64,000 nucleotides of DNA from Provencibacterium sp. (GTDB lineage Bacteria > Bacillota > Clostridia > Oscillospirales > Ruminococcaceae). Location of the stretch: contig JAAWDS010000008.1 of NCBI GenBank assembly GCA_022793895.1, positions 34,417 through 98,416 on the forward strand. Reading direction: 5' to 3'. This document shows, piece by piece, positions 31,008 to 39,839 of the stretch. Below the pieces are notes generated by a model. That model did no database searches, was not told the origin of the DNA, and was given only the letters and a program-made list of their open reading frames with translations. Made by a program: the position numbers and the translations under genes. How positions within the stretch are numbered: the first letter of the stretch is position 1; the number at the start of each line of letters is the position of its first letter.

Positions 31008-32044
31008 TCGGTCAGCCTCCTGACTACGTTTTCCCAAGTGATCCCCAGCTTCTCCAGAAGCGGGAGTCCGTTGCGGCCCATTTCTTTGGCCAGCCTCCGG
31101 TTGTTATAGAGCTTGTCCATCGCTTCGGCCAGGGCCTGCGGGGCCGGTTCGGTCATGAATCCGGTTTCCCCATCCTGAACGACGACATAGGTGCCGCCCG
31201 CATCGGTGCAGCTAATCACCGCTTTCCCTGACTGGAAGCCTTCGAGGGTGACATACCCGTAGGAGTCTTCATCGTAAGGGATATAGATACCGGCCAGGCA
31301 GTTTTTAAACAGCTCGGCCTTTTCCTCTTGAGAGATGAAGCGGTTGAGGTAGGTCACGCGATCCTTTACGCCGTTTTCCTCAATCTGCTGGAACAGGAAA
31401 CGTTCATCCTCCTCGCTGTCCCCCTTGCCTGCAATCACCAGCTTGACCCCGCTTTTCACATAGCGCATCGCCTCTACCGCCAGGTGCTGCCGTTTGGAAC
31501 GGTTGACCCGGCTGGGGTAAAAGATATAGTCCCCATAATCTCCGAAGGAGAAGAGGGAGGCGTCCATCAAAGGCGGGTAGAGGACGGCGGACTTGATCTG
31601 GTTGTAGGTCCAAAGGCGTTCGCTGACTACGGGCGAGTTGGTAAAGATGTGTCCTTCCAGCTCCCGGAGATATTTGTTGTCTGCCTGAATGACGGCCCGT
31701 TTAATCTGCTGGTCGTGGGGCGTATCGGCGAACATGTCATATTCGGTTCCGGCCAGGTCGTAAGCCTGCCGCAGCTGGTGGACCAGCCAGAGCCGCTTGT
31801 TGGGATGGCCGATTAAATAAGAAGGGAATTTCATTCCGATCATCCGATCGCAGTTGACCAGACGGGTCATGCGCGCCGCGAGCATACCGTCCAGGATGTT
31901 GTCCAGAGGATACCAGGAATAGTGGAAACGGATGACCTGCGCTTGGTGGCCAAATTCGATGAATTTATCCCGCAGGCTGTCCGCGAAAAATTCCGCTCCG
32001 CCATAGATATAGGGGGCCATGGTGTTGACGATGGCGATTTTCAC
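31004..32044 (-). CDS. GT4-family glycosyltransferase, paralogue A
   Basis: 346 residues, GT-B fold. The N-terminus MKIAIVNTMAPYIYGGAEFF has the usual glycine-rich acceptor-domain loop; the donor domain has YPSRVNRSKRQHLAVEAMRY, a GKGDSEED loop and DEDSYGYVTLEGFQSGKAVI. It is clearly related to the next gene upstream (32041-33078): both share the KRQ-LAV-AM-Y-SGV segment, DEDSYGY and the C-terminal LGITWENV-RR-TE. The pair looks like a tandem duplication. It overlaps both neighbours by 4 bp. Confidence 0.85.
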   Translation of the reverse strand: MKIAIVNTMAPYIYGGAEFFADSLRDKFIEFGHQAQVIRFHYSWYPLDNILDGMLAARMTRLVNCDRMIGMKFPSYLIGHPNKRLWLVHQLRQAYDLAGTEYDMFADTPHDQQIKRAVIQADNKYLRELEGHIFTNSPVVSERLWTYNQIKSAVLYPPLMDASLFSFGDYGDYIFYPSRVNRSKRQHLAVEAMRYVKSGVKLVIAGKGDSEEDERFLFQQIEENGVKDRVTYLNRFISQEEKAELFKNCLAGIYIPYDEDSYGYVTLEGFQSGKAVISCTDAGGTYVVVQDGETGFMTEPAPQALAEAMDKLYNNRRLAKEMGRNGLPLLEKLGITWENVVRRLTE

Positions 32045-33078
32045 TCTGTAAACCTCCTTATGACGTTCTCCCAGGTGATGCCCAATTCCTCAATGCGCGC
32101 TTCGCCGCGGCCGCCCATCCGCTCGGCCAGGGCTTTATCCTCATAGAGCTTATCAAAAACCTCCGCCAGCTTTTTCGGATCCGGATCCACCAGGAACCCA
32201 TTTTGGCCGGGGAGGATGAGCTCGTCGGTGCCGCCGCTGTCGGTGCAGGATATAACCGCCTTCCCGCTGTGGTGCGCCTCCAGCGAGGGATAGCCATAGC
32301 TGTCCTCATCCACCGGAATGTAGACGGCGGCCAGGCACCGCGCGTTGTAATCCGCCTTTTCCTCCTCAGATATCCATTCCTCCCGCAGCACCACCTTCTT
32401 TTCTAACGAATGGCGTTTGATAAAGCCGGTGATTTCCTCCAGATATCCCTGCTGCTCCGCCTTGCCGGTCAGAAGCAGCCGCACGCCGGATCGGGTATAC
32501 TTCATCGCCTGGACAGCCAGGAGCTGGCGCTTGGCTTGACAAATGCGGCTGGAATAGTAGATGAAATCGCCATACCCTTCGCAGTAAAAACGGGAGGGGT
32601 CGTAGATAGGCGGATAGAGCGGGGTAGAGGGGACACGGTTAAAATCCATCAGGCGTTTGGAGACAATTTTGGAGTTGGTATAGATTTTCTTTGCCTCTTT
32701 AAAGGCCATGTCATCCGCGCGCATGACATATTCGCGGATGGCCTTGGTTTCCGGATCCTTAGGAAGAAAGTCCAGCGGGGTTTCCCAGAGATCATAAACC
32801 TCGCGGTAGTGGTGGATAAACCAGAGGTATTTATCCGGATGCTGGAGAAGATAGGAGGGCATACGGATGCAGATAAGGCGGTCGCAGGCTTCTTCCAAAT
32901 GGTAGAGCCGCAGCGCAAGCAGCTGAGGGAGCATCTCTTTATAGTAGGAGGAAAAGGGGATTTTGAGCACATCCACCTGGTGCCCGGCTTCGCGCAGCTT
33001 CTCCTCCAACCAATCGACGATCAGCGTCCCGCCGCCTTCAACAAACGGGACGATAGTGCTTGCAACGATGATCTTCAT
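32041..33078 (-). CDS. GT4-family glycosyltransferase, paralogue B
   Basis: 345 residues, GT-B fold, paralogue of the next gene downstream. The N-terminal loop is VPFVEGGGTLIVDWL; the donor domain has YSSRICQAKRQLLAVQAMKY and DEDSYGYPSLEAHHSGKAVI, ending LGITWENVIRRFTE. The two paralogues are similar in length but clearly diverged, so they probably add related residues or different linkages. It begins 28 bp after the perosamine-synthase-like gene and is coupled to paralogue A by a 4-bp overlap. Confidence 0.85.
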   Translation of the reverse strand: MKIIVASTIVPFVEGGGTLIVDWLEEKLREAGHQVDVLKIPFSSYYKEMLPQLLALRLYHLEEACDRLICIRMPSYLLQHPDKYLWFIHHYREVYDLWETPLDFLPKDPETKAIREYVMRADDMAFKEAKKIYTNSKIVSKRLMDFNRVPSTPLYPPIYDPSRFYCEGYGDFIYYSSRICQAKRQLLAVQAMKYTRSGVRLLLTGKAEQQGYLEEITGFIKRHSLEKKVVLREEWISEEEKADYNARCLAAVYIPVDEDSYGYPSLEAHHSGKAVISCTDSGGTDELILPGQNGFLVDPDPKKLAEVFDKLYEDKALAERMGGRGEARIEELGITWENVIRRFTE

Positions 33079-33106
33079 GGATGTACCCCTACCTTCTCAG
33101 CGTTTT

Positions 33107-34222
33107 TCAGATGGCTCCGATGTGTTTTTTGATACAGCCGCAGATATACCGGACGTCCTCGCGTGTGAGCATCGCATGGGTCGGCAGGTTCATTCCGGAG
33201 GCCGCTACCTGCTCGCTGACCGGGCAGGCCGCCGCTGCGTCGGCATAGACCGGCATGACGTGCATGGGGTAGAAAAGCGGCCGGGTTTCAATCCCGTCCC
33301 CATCCAGCTTTTCCATCAGCGCATCCCGGCTGACGGAGGACTTTTCGGTCAGCAGGATGGAGAACATCCACCACACGCTTTCCGCGTGGGGAGTAACGGC
33401 CTGGAAGGAGAGATAGTCCTGCATACCGGCCAGCTCCTCCTGGTACCAGCCGGCCACCTTCCGGCGGTTGGCAATGTGTTCCTCAATGCGCTCCAGCTGC
33501 GCCAGGCCGATGGCAGCCTCAATGTTGGTCATGCGGTAGTTGTAGCCGCGTTCGGTAAACCAATATCTCCGGTTGGGGTCCATGCCCTGGCCCTTGAGCT
33601 GGCGCATCTTCTGGGCGAGCTCGTCGTTGTCGGTAATGATCATCCCGCCCTCGCCGGTGGTGATGATCTTGTTCCCAAAAAAGCTGAAGGTTCCCATGTC
33701 CCCGAAGGTACCCGCACACCTGCCCTTATAGGTGGCGCCGTGGCATTCCGCCGCATCCTCCACCACGAAAAGGCCATGCTCCTTTGCGACCGCCATCACG
33801 GCGTCCATATCGCAGGGGTTCCCATAGAGGTGGACCGGGATCACCCCTTTGGTTTTGGAGGTTATCTTGCGGCGCATATCCTCCGGGTCGATGTTCCAGG
33901 TATCCGGCAGGCAGTCGACCAGAACCGGCTTGGCGCCGCAATAGGCCACCGCGTTCGCCGTAGCGATATAGGTGAAGCTGGGGACGAGAACCTCATCCCC
34001 AGGGCCGGCGCCGAGGGCGATGAGCGGCAGATGCAGGGCGACGGTGCCGTTCGAGCAGCTCAGAGCGTTGCGGGAACCAAGGAATTTGGCGAAGGAGTCC
34101 TCAAACTCCTTGATGTATTTCCCGTTGGAGGAGATCCAGGTGGTGTCCATGCAATCGTCCACATATTTTTTTTCGTTGCCTAAGAAGTTGGGGACGGCAA
34201 CCGGGATCCGTTTGTTGTTCAT
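33107..34222 (-). CDS. per: DegT-family aminotransferase, probable GDP-perosamine synthase
   Basis: 371 residues. ATG at 34222 is preferred (MNNKRIPVAVPNFLGNEKKY); AAAGGA lies upstream. The fold and motifs are those of the DegT/DnrJ/EryC1 family: SSNGKYIKEFE, SNGTVALHLPLIALG, VPSFTYIATANAVAYCGA, HLYGNPCDMDAV, EDAAECHG, FSFFGNKIITTGEGGM (the PLP Lys in FGNK) and RYWFTERGYNYRMTNIEAA. These are close, from memory, to V. cholerae RfbE and other perosamine synthases, which use GDP-4-keto-6-deoxymannose. That intermediate is produced by gmd a few genes upstream, so the operon itself supports this reading. Other 4-amino sugars are possible. Confidence 0.85.
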   Translation of the reverse strand: MNNKRIPVAVPNFLGNEKKYVDDCMDTTWISSNGKYIKEFEDSFAKFLGSRNALSCSNGTVALHLPLIALGAGPGDEVLVPSFTYIATANAVAYCGAKPVLVDCLPDTWNIDPEDMRRKITSKTKGVIPVHLYGNPCDMDAVMAVAKEHGLFVVEDAAECHGATYKGRCAGTFGDMGTFSFFGNKIITTGEGGMIITDNDELAQKMRQLKGQGMDPNRRYWFTERGYNYRMTNIEAAIGLAQLERIEEHIANRRKVAGWYQEELAGMQDYLSFQAVTPHAESVWWMFSILLTEKSSVSRDALMEKLDGDGIETRPLFYPMHVMPVYADAAAACPVSEQVAASGMNLPTHAMLTREDVRYICGCIKKHIGAI

Positions 34223-34280
34223 ATTCACGACCATTCCTTTCTTGAAAGCAGCAGGAGGCTGGTGAAGGGATACCGGCCTC

Positions 34281-34937
34281 TTACCGCGGCAATGCTTGAA
34301 TCCTTTTGGCGGGAACGCCATAAGCCAACAGGTGATCCGGGATATCGGAAACGACCACGCTTCCGGCTCCCAGAAAGCTCCATGCGCCGATCGATACGCC
34401 GTCGATCACGCTGCAACCGGTGCCCAGCTGGACGCCCTCGCCGATGGAAACGCCGCCGGAAACCGCCGTTCCCGGCGCAATGTGGCAGGAGGGGCCTACC
34501 GTGCAGTCATGATCCAACGAGCTGTTGGTATTGACAATAACGTTATCGCTAACGGTGCAGCCGATATTAATAACCGCGCCGGCCATCACACAGATCCCGC
34601 GCCCCAGACGGGCATAACGGGAAACGCGGGCATAGCGGCTGATGAGGTTGACCGGTTCGAAGCCTATTTCCAGCGCTTGGCGGTATAGGCGGCCGCGTAA
34701 GCGGTTGTTGCCGATAGCAACGAAGATTTTCCGGTGGCCCTCCCGGAACAGCCGTTCCAGATCGTTGTCCGTCCCGATAATGGGGATTTCTTCCAAGCCC
34801 GGAACAGAGCGGAGCGTTGGATAATCCGGGGAGAGGCAGCCGGCGACCGGCTGCCCATTTTCCAGCGCGATATCTAAAACGCTGCGCGCGTGGCCGCCCG
34901 CCCCGATAAGGAGAAGAGAATCACTTTGGCAAGACAT
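34281..34937 (-). CDS. NeuD/PglD-like sugar N- or O-acyltransferase
   Basis: 218 residues. N-terminal sugar-nucleotide-binding domain LLLIGAGGHARSVLDIA (1-90) followed by a left-handed beta helix of hexapeptide repeats (about 100-200). The catalytic His is visible in SSLDHDCTVGP, as in PglD and PerB, and the acyl-CoA-binding turns GPSCHIAPGTAVSGGVSIGEG follow. It overlaps the preceding methyltransferase gene by 17 bp and lies 58 bp before the perosamine-synthase-like gene. The pairing suggests N-acylation of the amino sugar made by that enzyme. Confidence 0.85.
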   Translation of the reverse strand: MSCQSDSLLLIGAGGHARSVLDIALENGQPVAGCLSPDYPTLRSVPGLEEIPIIGTDNDLERLFREGHRKIFVAIGNNRLRGRLYRQALEIGFEPVNLISRYARVSRYARLGRGICVMAGAVINIGCTVSDNVIVNTNSSLDHDCTVGPSCHIAPGTAVSGGVSIGEGVQLGTGCSVIDGVSIGAWSFLGAGSVVVSDIPDHLLAYGVPAKRIQALPR

Positions 34938-36852
34938 TTTTCCCCTTCTTTCCTATAATGCAGAACCCCTCATAATTTGAAAAGGGCAGATCGTTCCAAA
35001 CGGCATTTGGAAGAGGGGCATAGAAACGCAGCTTAATATCGGAGTATCCAACCATTTCCAATAGAAGTTTTAAAGCGTCCGGAGAAGGAAACAGAATGTG
35101 CGAAGGATCGATGGAAAAATTCCCCAGACGTTTATAGCAATAGGGATTAATGGTTTCAATGATGAGACAGCCGCCTTCTCCTGTCTTTTCATAGGCTTTA
35201 TAGCAAAGCTGAAAGAGGTAATCGAATTTTAAATGCTCCGCTACTTGGAACATCGAGATACCGCACAGAGATTCATCCGCTGCGCTTTCCAGGTAGGATA
35301 GGGCGTCGGTAGATTCAACATGCAGGCCCGCCTGCTTCGCATATTCTAAATACGTAAGATTCAAATCCAAGCCTACCGCCTGGATCCCTCTTTCTTGAAG
35401 GAGCTTTAAAAATTCCCCGCGTCCGCAGCCGATATCCAAAAAAGGCAACCCGCCGGTTTCCTGGGAAGCATCCTCTGCAATTTGACAATAGTGCTCCTGG
35501 CTTTTCCGAACAAAGTCCTGCGTTCCACGAAATAGATTCCCGAAATGGTAGAAAAATTTATCCCAATCGGATAGGGACTCCGTACCCGGATCGTCTACGG
35601 TCTTGGAAGCCTCTAGGTAAGAGGAGCGTCCCATAATCCCATCCGACTCTAAAGTATCGGGTACCTGGTAATGAAGAAGCTGCTGAATTTCCTTACAGGA
35701 CTCTAGAGCGCTGCTTGCATTGCCTGCAACTGCCTGAAGCGTTTGGTTAAGCGCAATTTGATCCGATTCCAAGCCTTGTATCCGATTGCCTGTAGCTTGT
35801 AGGGCAGAAGAGCAGTCCTGTATCTGGCTGCTTAGCTGAGAGCATAAGCTATTGAAGACGGAAAGCAGCTCTTTTGTACTGTCCTGATGCGTTTTTAACA
35901 ATATATAGAGTTCCGCTATAGATTGGATCTGCTGTTGCAGTTGTTTTTCCTGAATCGACCATGCTTTAGATAGCTGGTTCCACTGCAATTCCTTTTGCTC
36001 CCAGCGCTCTTCCTCTAATTGCCGGTAGGCCGCCTGCCGCTGCCAGTGTTCTTCCTCCAATTTCCGGTGCGCCGTCTGCTGCTGCCGGTGCTCTTCGTCC
36101 AACTGCCGGTAGGCTGCGTACTGCTGCCAGCGTTCTTCCTCCAACTGCCGGTAGGCCGTCTGTTGCTGCCAACGGCTTTCCTCTAGAAAGCGCTGGTCAG
36201 CCTGTACCATGCGCATATCTGCGGTGAAGCTCTGAAAATGGAAGGGAAGCCGGTAAAGGGCTATCAACCAATTCAGAACGGGAATGCGTTTGATAGCGTG
36301 CTTCAAACGGTAGCGCCGGTATATCCGCCGGTAGGCGCTCAGATCCTTAATCCGGTATTTCCCGGCAAATTCGGCGGAGGTGCAGACGATAAAAACCGCC
36401 GCCTCCTTGGGCAGGCCCATATAGAGCTGCCGGCGGAAGGACTGAAAGCCGCCGGTATCCACCGTCCGGCCCAACGCCACCTTGTAGAGCTCTTCTAAGA
36501 AGCGTTCGTTATCCAGCCCCAGCAGCGGGGAGAGATCCAGCGAACGGTTATGCTCCGCCATCACCTCGTTTAACATCCGGTTCTTTATCTGAACGGCGGC
36601 GTCCCCTAAGAATGGGAGCCTTCGGATGATTCCTTTAAAACGGTAGGCCAGCCGGATAGCGGTCCGTTTGAGAGGGCCGCTGTGGGTAAGAACATATTCC
36701 TGCGCATCCTGTGCGGACATAGAAACGGTTTGCTGAAGCTGCACCCGTTCCTGCACGCCGGTTTGCTGCGGCTCCTCCATCCCTTCCGTCAGCAGGCTGC
36801 GGATATATCCTTCCTTCAATGAATCGAACGAAATACGGTTGAGCTTTGACAA
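34921..36852 (-). CDS. DUF4214 - coiled coil - SAM methyltransferase fusion
   Basis: 643 residues. TTG start with GGAAGGAGG 7 nt upstream. Residues ~110-170 (ERFLEELYKVALGRTVDTGGF...EFAGKYRI) are a DUF4214-like module. Residues ~215-395 are predicted coiled coil; 223-289 consists of 14-residue repeats of the type LEEERWQQYAAYRQ. Residues ~425-640 are a class I methyltransferase with FLDIGCGRGEFLKLL (motif I, 471-485) and GISMFQVAEHLKF. It is directly downstream of wzt (2-bp gap), the place of the chain terminator WbdD in E. coli O8/O9a clusters, which also combines methyltransferase and coiled coil (but with a kinase). I infer a role in capping and measuring polymer length. Confidence 0.8.
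   Translation of the reverse strand: MSKLNRISFDSLKEGYIRSLLTEGMEEPQQTGVQERVQLQQTVSMSAQDAQEYVLTHSGPLKRTAIRLAYRFKGIIRRLPFLGDAAVQIKNRMLNEVMAEHNRSLDLSPLLGLDNERFLEELYKVALGRTVDTGGFQSFRRQLYMGLPKEAAVFIVCTSAEFAGKYRIKDLSAYRRIYRRYRLKHAIKRIPVLNWLIALYRLPFHFQSFTADMRMVQADQRFLEESRWQQQTAYRQLEEERWQQYAAYRQLDEEHRQQQTAHRKLEEEHWQRQAAYRQLEEERWEQKELQWNQLSKAWSIQEKQLQQQIQSIAELYILLKTHQDSTKELLSVFNSLCSQLSSQIQDCSSALQATGNRIQGLESDQIALNQTLQAVAGNASSALESCKEIQQLLHYQVPDTLESDGIMGRSSYLEASKTVDDPGTESLSDWDKFFYHFGNLFRGTQDFVRKSQEHYCQIAEDASQETGGLPFLDIGCGRGEFLKLLQERGIQAVGLDLNLTYLEYAKQAGLHVESTDALSYLESAADESLCGISMFQVAEHLKFDYLFQLCYKAYEKTGEGGCLIIETINPYCYKRLGNFSIDPSHILFPSPDALKLLLEMVGYSDIKLRFYAPLPNAVWNDLPFSNYEGFCIIGKKGKNVLPK
35986..36186 (-). 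repeat. 42-bp tandem repeats in the coiled-coil methyltransferase gene
   Basis: Four and a half degenerate copies of a 42-bp unit coding for 14-residue blocks such as LEESRWQQQTAYRQ and LEEEHWQRQAAYRQ. The unit keeps the coiled-coil frame, so copy-number change would lengthen or shorten the rod without a frameshift. Confidence 0.8.
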
Positions 36853-36854
36853 GG

Positions 36855-38090
36855 CTACGCCTCCTTCCTTTCAGGATCCTCCAACCGCCAACGGTGATCC
36901 AGCCGCGTAATCCCAACGTCCTGTAGATCGCTGTAAACGGTAAATTGGGCGGCCTGCTCTTTAAAATCGTAAATATCGCCGTCGGCGGCATGCAGGCCCA
37001 TATTCAAGAAATATTCCCCAGCCAGCAGGTTCAGGGAATCAAATGTGAGAAGGATGCGGCCATCCTCCATAAGAGTCAGGCCGTCCAATCCGTCAATCCG
37101 GGTATTGCTGGCATAGATACTGATTCCGTCGCTGCGCAGAAGCTGCAAGCTGACCGTTGAGTTTTCCAGAACCTTCGAACAACTGTAGTGCAACAGGACA
37201 TCCATCCGTTCGCCTGTTTTAAAGACGATCGCCGGCTTTCCGGCTTCGTTGACGAGCTGGATGCGCTCGATTCTTGCAAACTCGTTCCCCAGCTTTTGAG
37301 GAGGGGGGATCCGGCCGGAGGCAATGGCCTCCGCCCGTTCCTTTTCCTGGGCGGCCAGCCGTTTTTCCCCCATGCTCTCCAGATATTGAAAATGGACCTC
37401 GCGGGGCTTTCCCTGCATACGGATCACCCCGTTATCTATCCATAGGCTGCGATCGCAGAACTGCTCGATCTGCCCCAAGGAGTGGGAAACGATTACGATC
37501 GAGGTCCCGCTTTTTCGGATTTCGCGCAGCTTGTCGAAGCATTTGGCCTGGAAGTTGGTATCTCCGACCGCCAGGATCTCATCGATTAGCAGGATATCGG
37601 CATCCACATTGATAGCAACCGAGAAGGCGAGGCGGGTATACATGCCGGAGGAATAGGTGCGCACCGGGTTATCAATAAAATCGCCCAGCTCGGAAAACTG
37701 GATGATGGTCTGCAATTTTTCATCGATCTTCGCCTTGTCTAAGCCAAAGATGGAGGCGTTGGTATAGATATTTTCCCGCCCGCTCATGTCTGGGTGAAAG
37801 CCGGCGCCCAGCTCAATCAGAGAGGAAACGCGGCCCTGGATGCGGATCTCCCCCTTCTCCGGATAGATGATCTGGGAGATGAGCTTTAAAAGAGTGCTTT
37901 TGCCGCAGCCGTTTTCCCCAATGAGTCCCACCGCTTCTCCCTTTTGGATCGCAAAGCTCACGCCCTTGAGCACCCAGTGATCCTCATGGCGGTTGCGGCT
38001 GTGGAACAGTAGGCGTTCCTTCACCGTCTGGCTCCGGTCATAATAGAGACGGAATTTTTTATAGACATCCTGTACCTCGATGACGTTCAC
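36855..38090 (-). CDS. wzt: Wzt-type polysaccharide ABC transporter ATP-binding protein
   Basis: 411 residues. GTG at 38090, overlapping the TAG stop of wzm by one base. The nucleotide-binding domain (1-245) has Walker A GENGCGKSTLLKLI, the Q-loop region with SLIELGAGFHPDMSGREN, signature YSSGMYTRLAF and Walker B ADILLIDEILAVGD. Residues ~260-411 form an extra C-terminal beta-rich domain, as in Wzt proteins that recognise a finished polymer end. The extra domain fits an exporter whose cargo is marked by a terminal modification, for example by the methyltransferase just downstream. Confidence 0.92.
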   Translation of the reverse strand: MNVIEVQDVYKKFRLYYDRSQTVKERLLFHSRNRHEDHWVLKGVSFAIQKGEAVGLIGENGCGKSTLLKLISQIIYPEKGEIRIQGRVSSLIELGAGFHPDMSGRENIYTNASIFGLDKAKIDEKLQTIIQFSELGDFIDNPVRTYSSGMYTRLAFSVAINVDADILLIDEILAVGDTNFQAKCFDKLREIRKSGTSIVIVSHSLGQIEQFCDRSLWIDNGVIRMQGKPREVHFQYLESMGEKRLAAQEKERAEAIASGRIPPPQKLGNEFARIERIQLVNEAGKPAIVFKTGERMDVLLHYSCSKVLENSTVSLQLLRSDGISIYASNTRIDGLDGLTLMEDGRILLTFDSLNLLAGEYFLNMGLHAADGDIYDFKEQAAQFTVYSDLQDVGITRLDHRWRLEDPERKEA

Positions 38091-38866
38091 TACAATTCCT
38101 CCACGAAGTGTTTCTTGAGCGCTTCAAATACCAGCCAGCCGGCCAGCAGCACCAACAGCCCCAGGCCGAAAGCGCGCAACAGCGTGTCTATCTGCGGAGG
38201 TTGTTTGTAATAAAGAATATCCCGGTAGGCCATGATGACCGGCATCATCGGGTTCATCTCAAAAAGCCGGAGAAATTCCGGAGGAACGGCGTCCGGCCCA
38301 TACATGATAGGGGTTAGATACATCCAAGCCAAACCGGCAATCCCCAGAATGTGTTCCATATCCCGAAAATAAACGGTAATGGCCGAGGTAAGCAAGGCGA
38401 TTCCTAATGCCATGACATATTCCACCGCCATCACCAGCGGAAGATAGAGAAGGGCTTCCCCCGACAGGCCGTTTCCCGAAAACAGAATGACCCCGAAGAT
38501 CACAACAAAACACAGCAGCATATTCACAAATGAGCTGGTAACATAAGCGATGGGGATGACCTCGCGCGGAAAGTAGATTTTTTTGACCATATCCTTTTGT
38601 CCCAGAATCGCTCCCGCCCCGCCGGTCAAGCAGTTGGAAAAGAAGAGCCAGGGAATCAGCGCCACGAACAGGAAAAGATAATATTTTTCAATCCCGCTTT
38701 TCAAAATGGTGGAAAACAGGATGGTATAAACACATAACTGCAAGAGAGGATTGATAAAGGTCCACAGAAAACCCAGTACAGAACCTTTATACCTACCGCG
38801 CAGATCCCTGCGGACCAGGCTGATAATCATCTGCCGGTATGCGTAAATTTCCCGAAGCGTTTTCAT
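38090..38866 (-). CDS. wzm: Wzm-type polysaccharide ABC transporter permease
   Basis: 258 residues, six membrane helices, ABC-2 family. Segments typical of Wzm/TagG are LVRRDLRGRYKGSVLGFLWTFINPL at the cytoplasmic N-terminus (first 40 residues), FFSNCLTGGAGAILGQKDMVKKIYFPRE and a C-terminal NPMMPVIMAYRDILYY. ATG at 38866. It overlaps wzt and follows rmd by 20 bp. Works with Wzt to export lipid-linked polymer from the cytoplasm. Confidence 0.93.
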   Translation of the reverse strand: MKTLREIYAYRQMIISLVRRDLRGRYKGSVLGFLWTFINPLLQLCVYTILFSTILKSGIEKYYLFLFVALIPWLFFSNCLTGGAGAILGQKDMVKKIYFPREVIPIAYVTSSFVNMLLCFVVIFGVILFSGNGLSGEALLYLPLVMAVEYVMALGIALLTSAITVYFRDMEHILGIAGLAWMYLTPIMYGPDAVPPEFLRLFEMNPMMPVIMAYRDILYYKQPPQIDTLLRAFGLGLLVLLAGWLVFEALKKHFVEEL

Positions 38867-38886
38867 CGATCGCAGCCGTCCTCACC

Positions 38887-39819
38887 TTATAGAATTTCTC
38901 TCCAATAGCGCAGCGTATCGGCCGCTGTGCGCTCCAACGGGATTTCCGGCCGCCAACCGGTGTCGCGGTTCAGCTTACCGGTATCTGCGCAGAGCACTTT
39001 GGAATCTAAGGGGCGGAATTTTTCCGGATCCACTTCGACCGTAATTTCTTTCTCGGACATCGACAGAAGCAGCTTAAGAATCTCCCGGATGGATACCGTG
39101 CGTCCGCTGCCGACGTTATAAATTTCGCCGCAGAGGCCGCCGCCCATCAACAGGGTGTAAGCGCGAACCACATCCCGCACGTCGGTAAAATCCCGCCGCG
39201 CATCCAGGTTCCCCACGCGCAGCACCGGCGGATGTCCGCCCTTTTCAATCTGGACAATCTGTCGGCAGAAATCCGCCATGACAAATTCCGGCTTCTGGGT
39301 GGGGCCGATGTGGTTGAAGGGCCGGACCATAATGGTACCGGTCCGGAAGGCTTCCGCGTATAGCCGCCCCATCATGGTCTGCGCCGCCTTGGTGACGGCA
39401 TAGAGGTTTTTCGGGTGGAGGGCGGCGTTTTCGTCCGTAGCGTCCGCCTCCCCATCGCCGTATTCCTCCCCGGAGCCGATGAGCAGGATACGGGAGGAAA
39501 GCCCCAACCGGCGCATAGCCTCCAGGATATGCAGCGTACCGACGAGGTTGATTTCAACGGTAAGCTCCGGCTTCTTCCACGCCAACGCGACCGAGCTTTG
39601 AGCGGCCAGATGGAAAATATAATCCGGCCGTATCTGCGCGAGCAGCTTTTCCACTGCCTGCGCATCCAGAATATCCAGCGCGTAGGTCCCGGCCGTTGGG
39701 GTTAACAGGGTTTCGGAGGGAAGAAGGGTCGCATAAGTTTCCCATCCATAATCTTTGCGGATGTGCTCAAGAAGATAGTGGGCGACAAAGCCGCCCGCTC
39801 CCAAGATCAGTGCTTTCAA
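38887..39819 (-). CDS. rmd: GDP-6-deoxy-D-mannose reductase (GDP-D-rhamnose synthesis)
   Basis: 310-residue extended SDR. TTG at 39819 with AGGATGGGA upstream. Rossmann motif GAGGFVAHYLLEHI (residues 7-20), catalytic Ser region LIGSGEEYG and YxxxK in YAVTKAAQ. The segment PVLRVGNLDARRDFTDVRDVVRAY is strongly conserved in Rmd and related reductases. It lies 20 bp after gmd, whose product it would reduce to GDP-D-rhamnose. The alternative, an epimerase-reductase giving GDP-L-fucose, is less likely because WcaG motifs are not present. Confidence 0.85.
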   Translation of the reverse strand: MKALILGAGGFVAHYLLEHIRKDYGWETYATLLPSETLLTPTAGTYALDILDAQAVEKLLAQIRPDYIFHLAAQSSVALAWKKPELTVEINLVGTLHILEAMRRLGLSSRILLIGSGEEYGDGEADATDENAALHPKNLYAVTKAAQTMMGRLYAEAFRTGTIMVRPFNHIGPTQKPEFVMADFCRQIVQIEKGGHPPVLRVGNLDARRDFTDVRDVVRAYTLLMGGGLCGEIYNVGSGRTVSIREILKLLLSMSEKEITVEVDPEKFRPLDSKVLCADTGKLNRDTGWRPEIPLERTAADTLRYWREIL

Positions 39820-39839
39820 GCTATCCCATCCTGTCCGGT

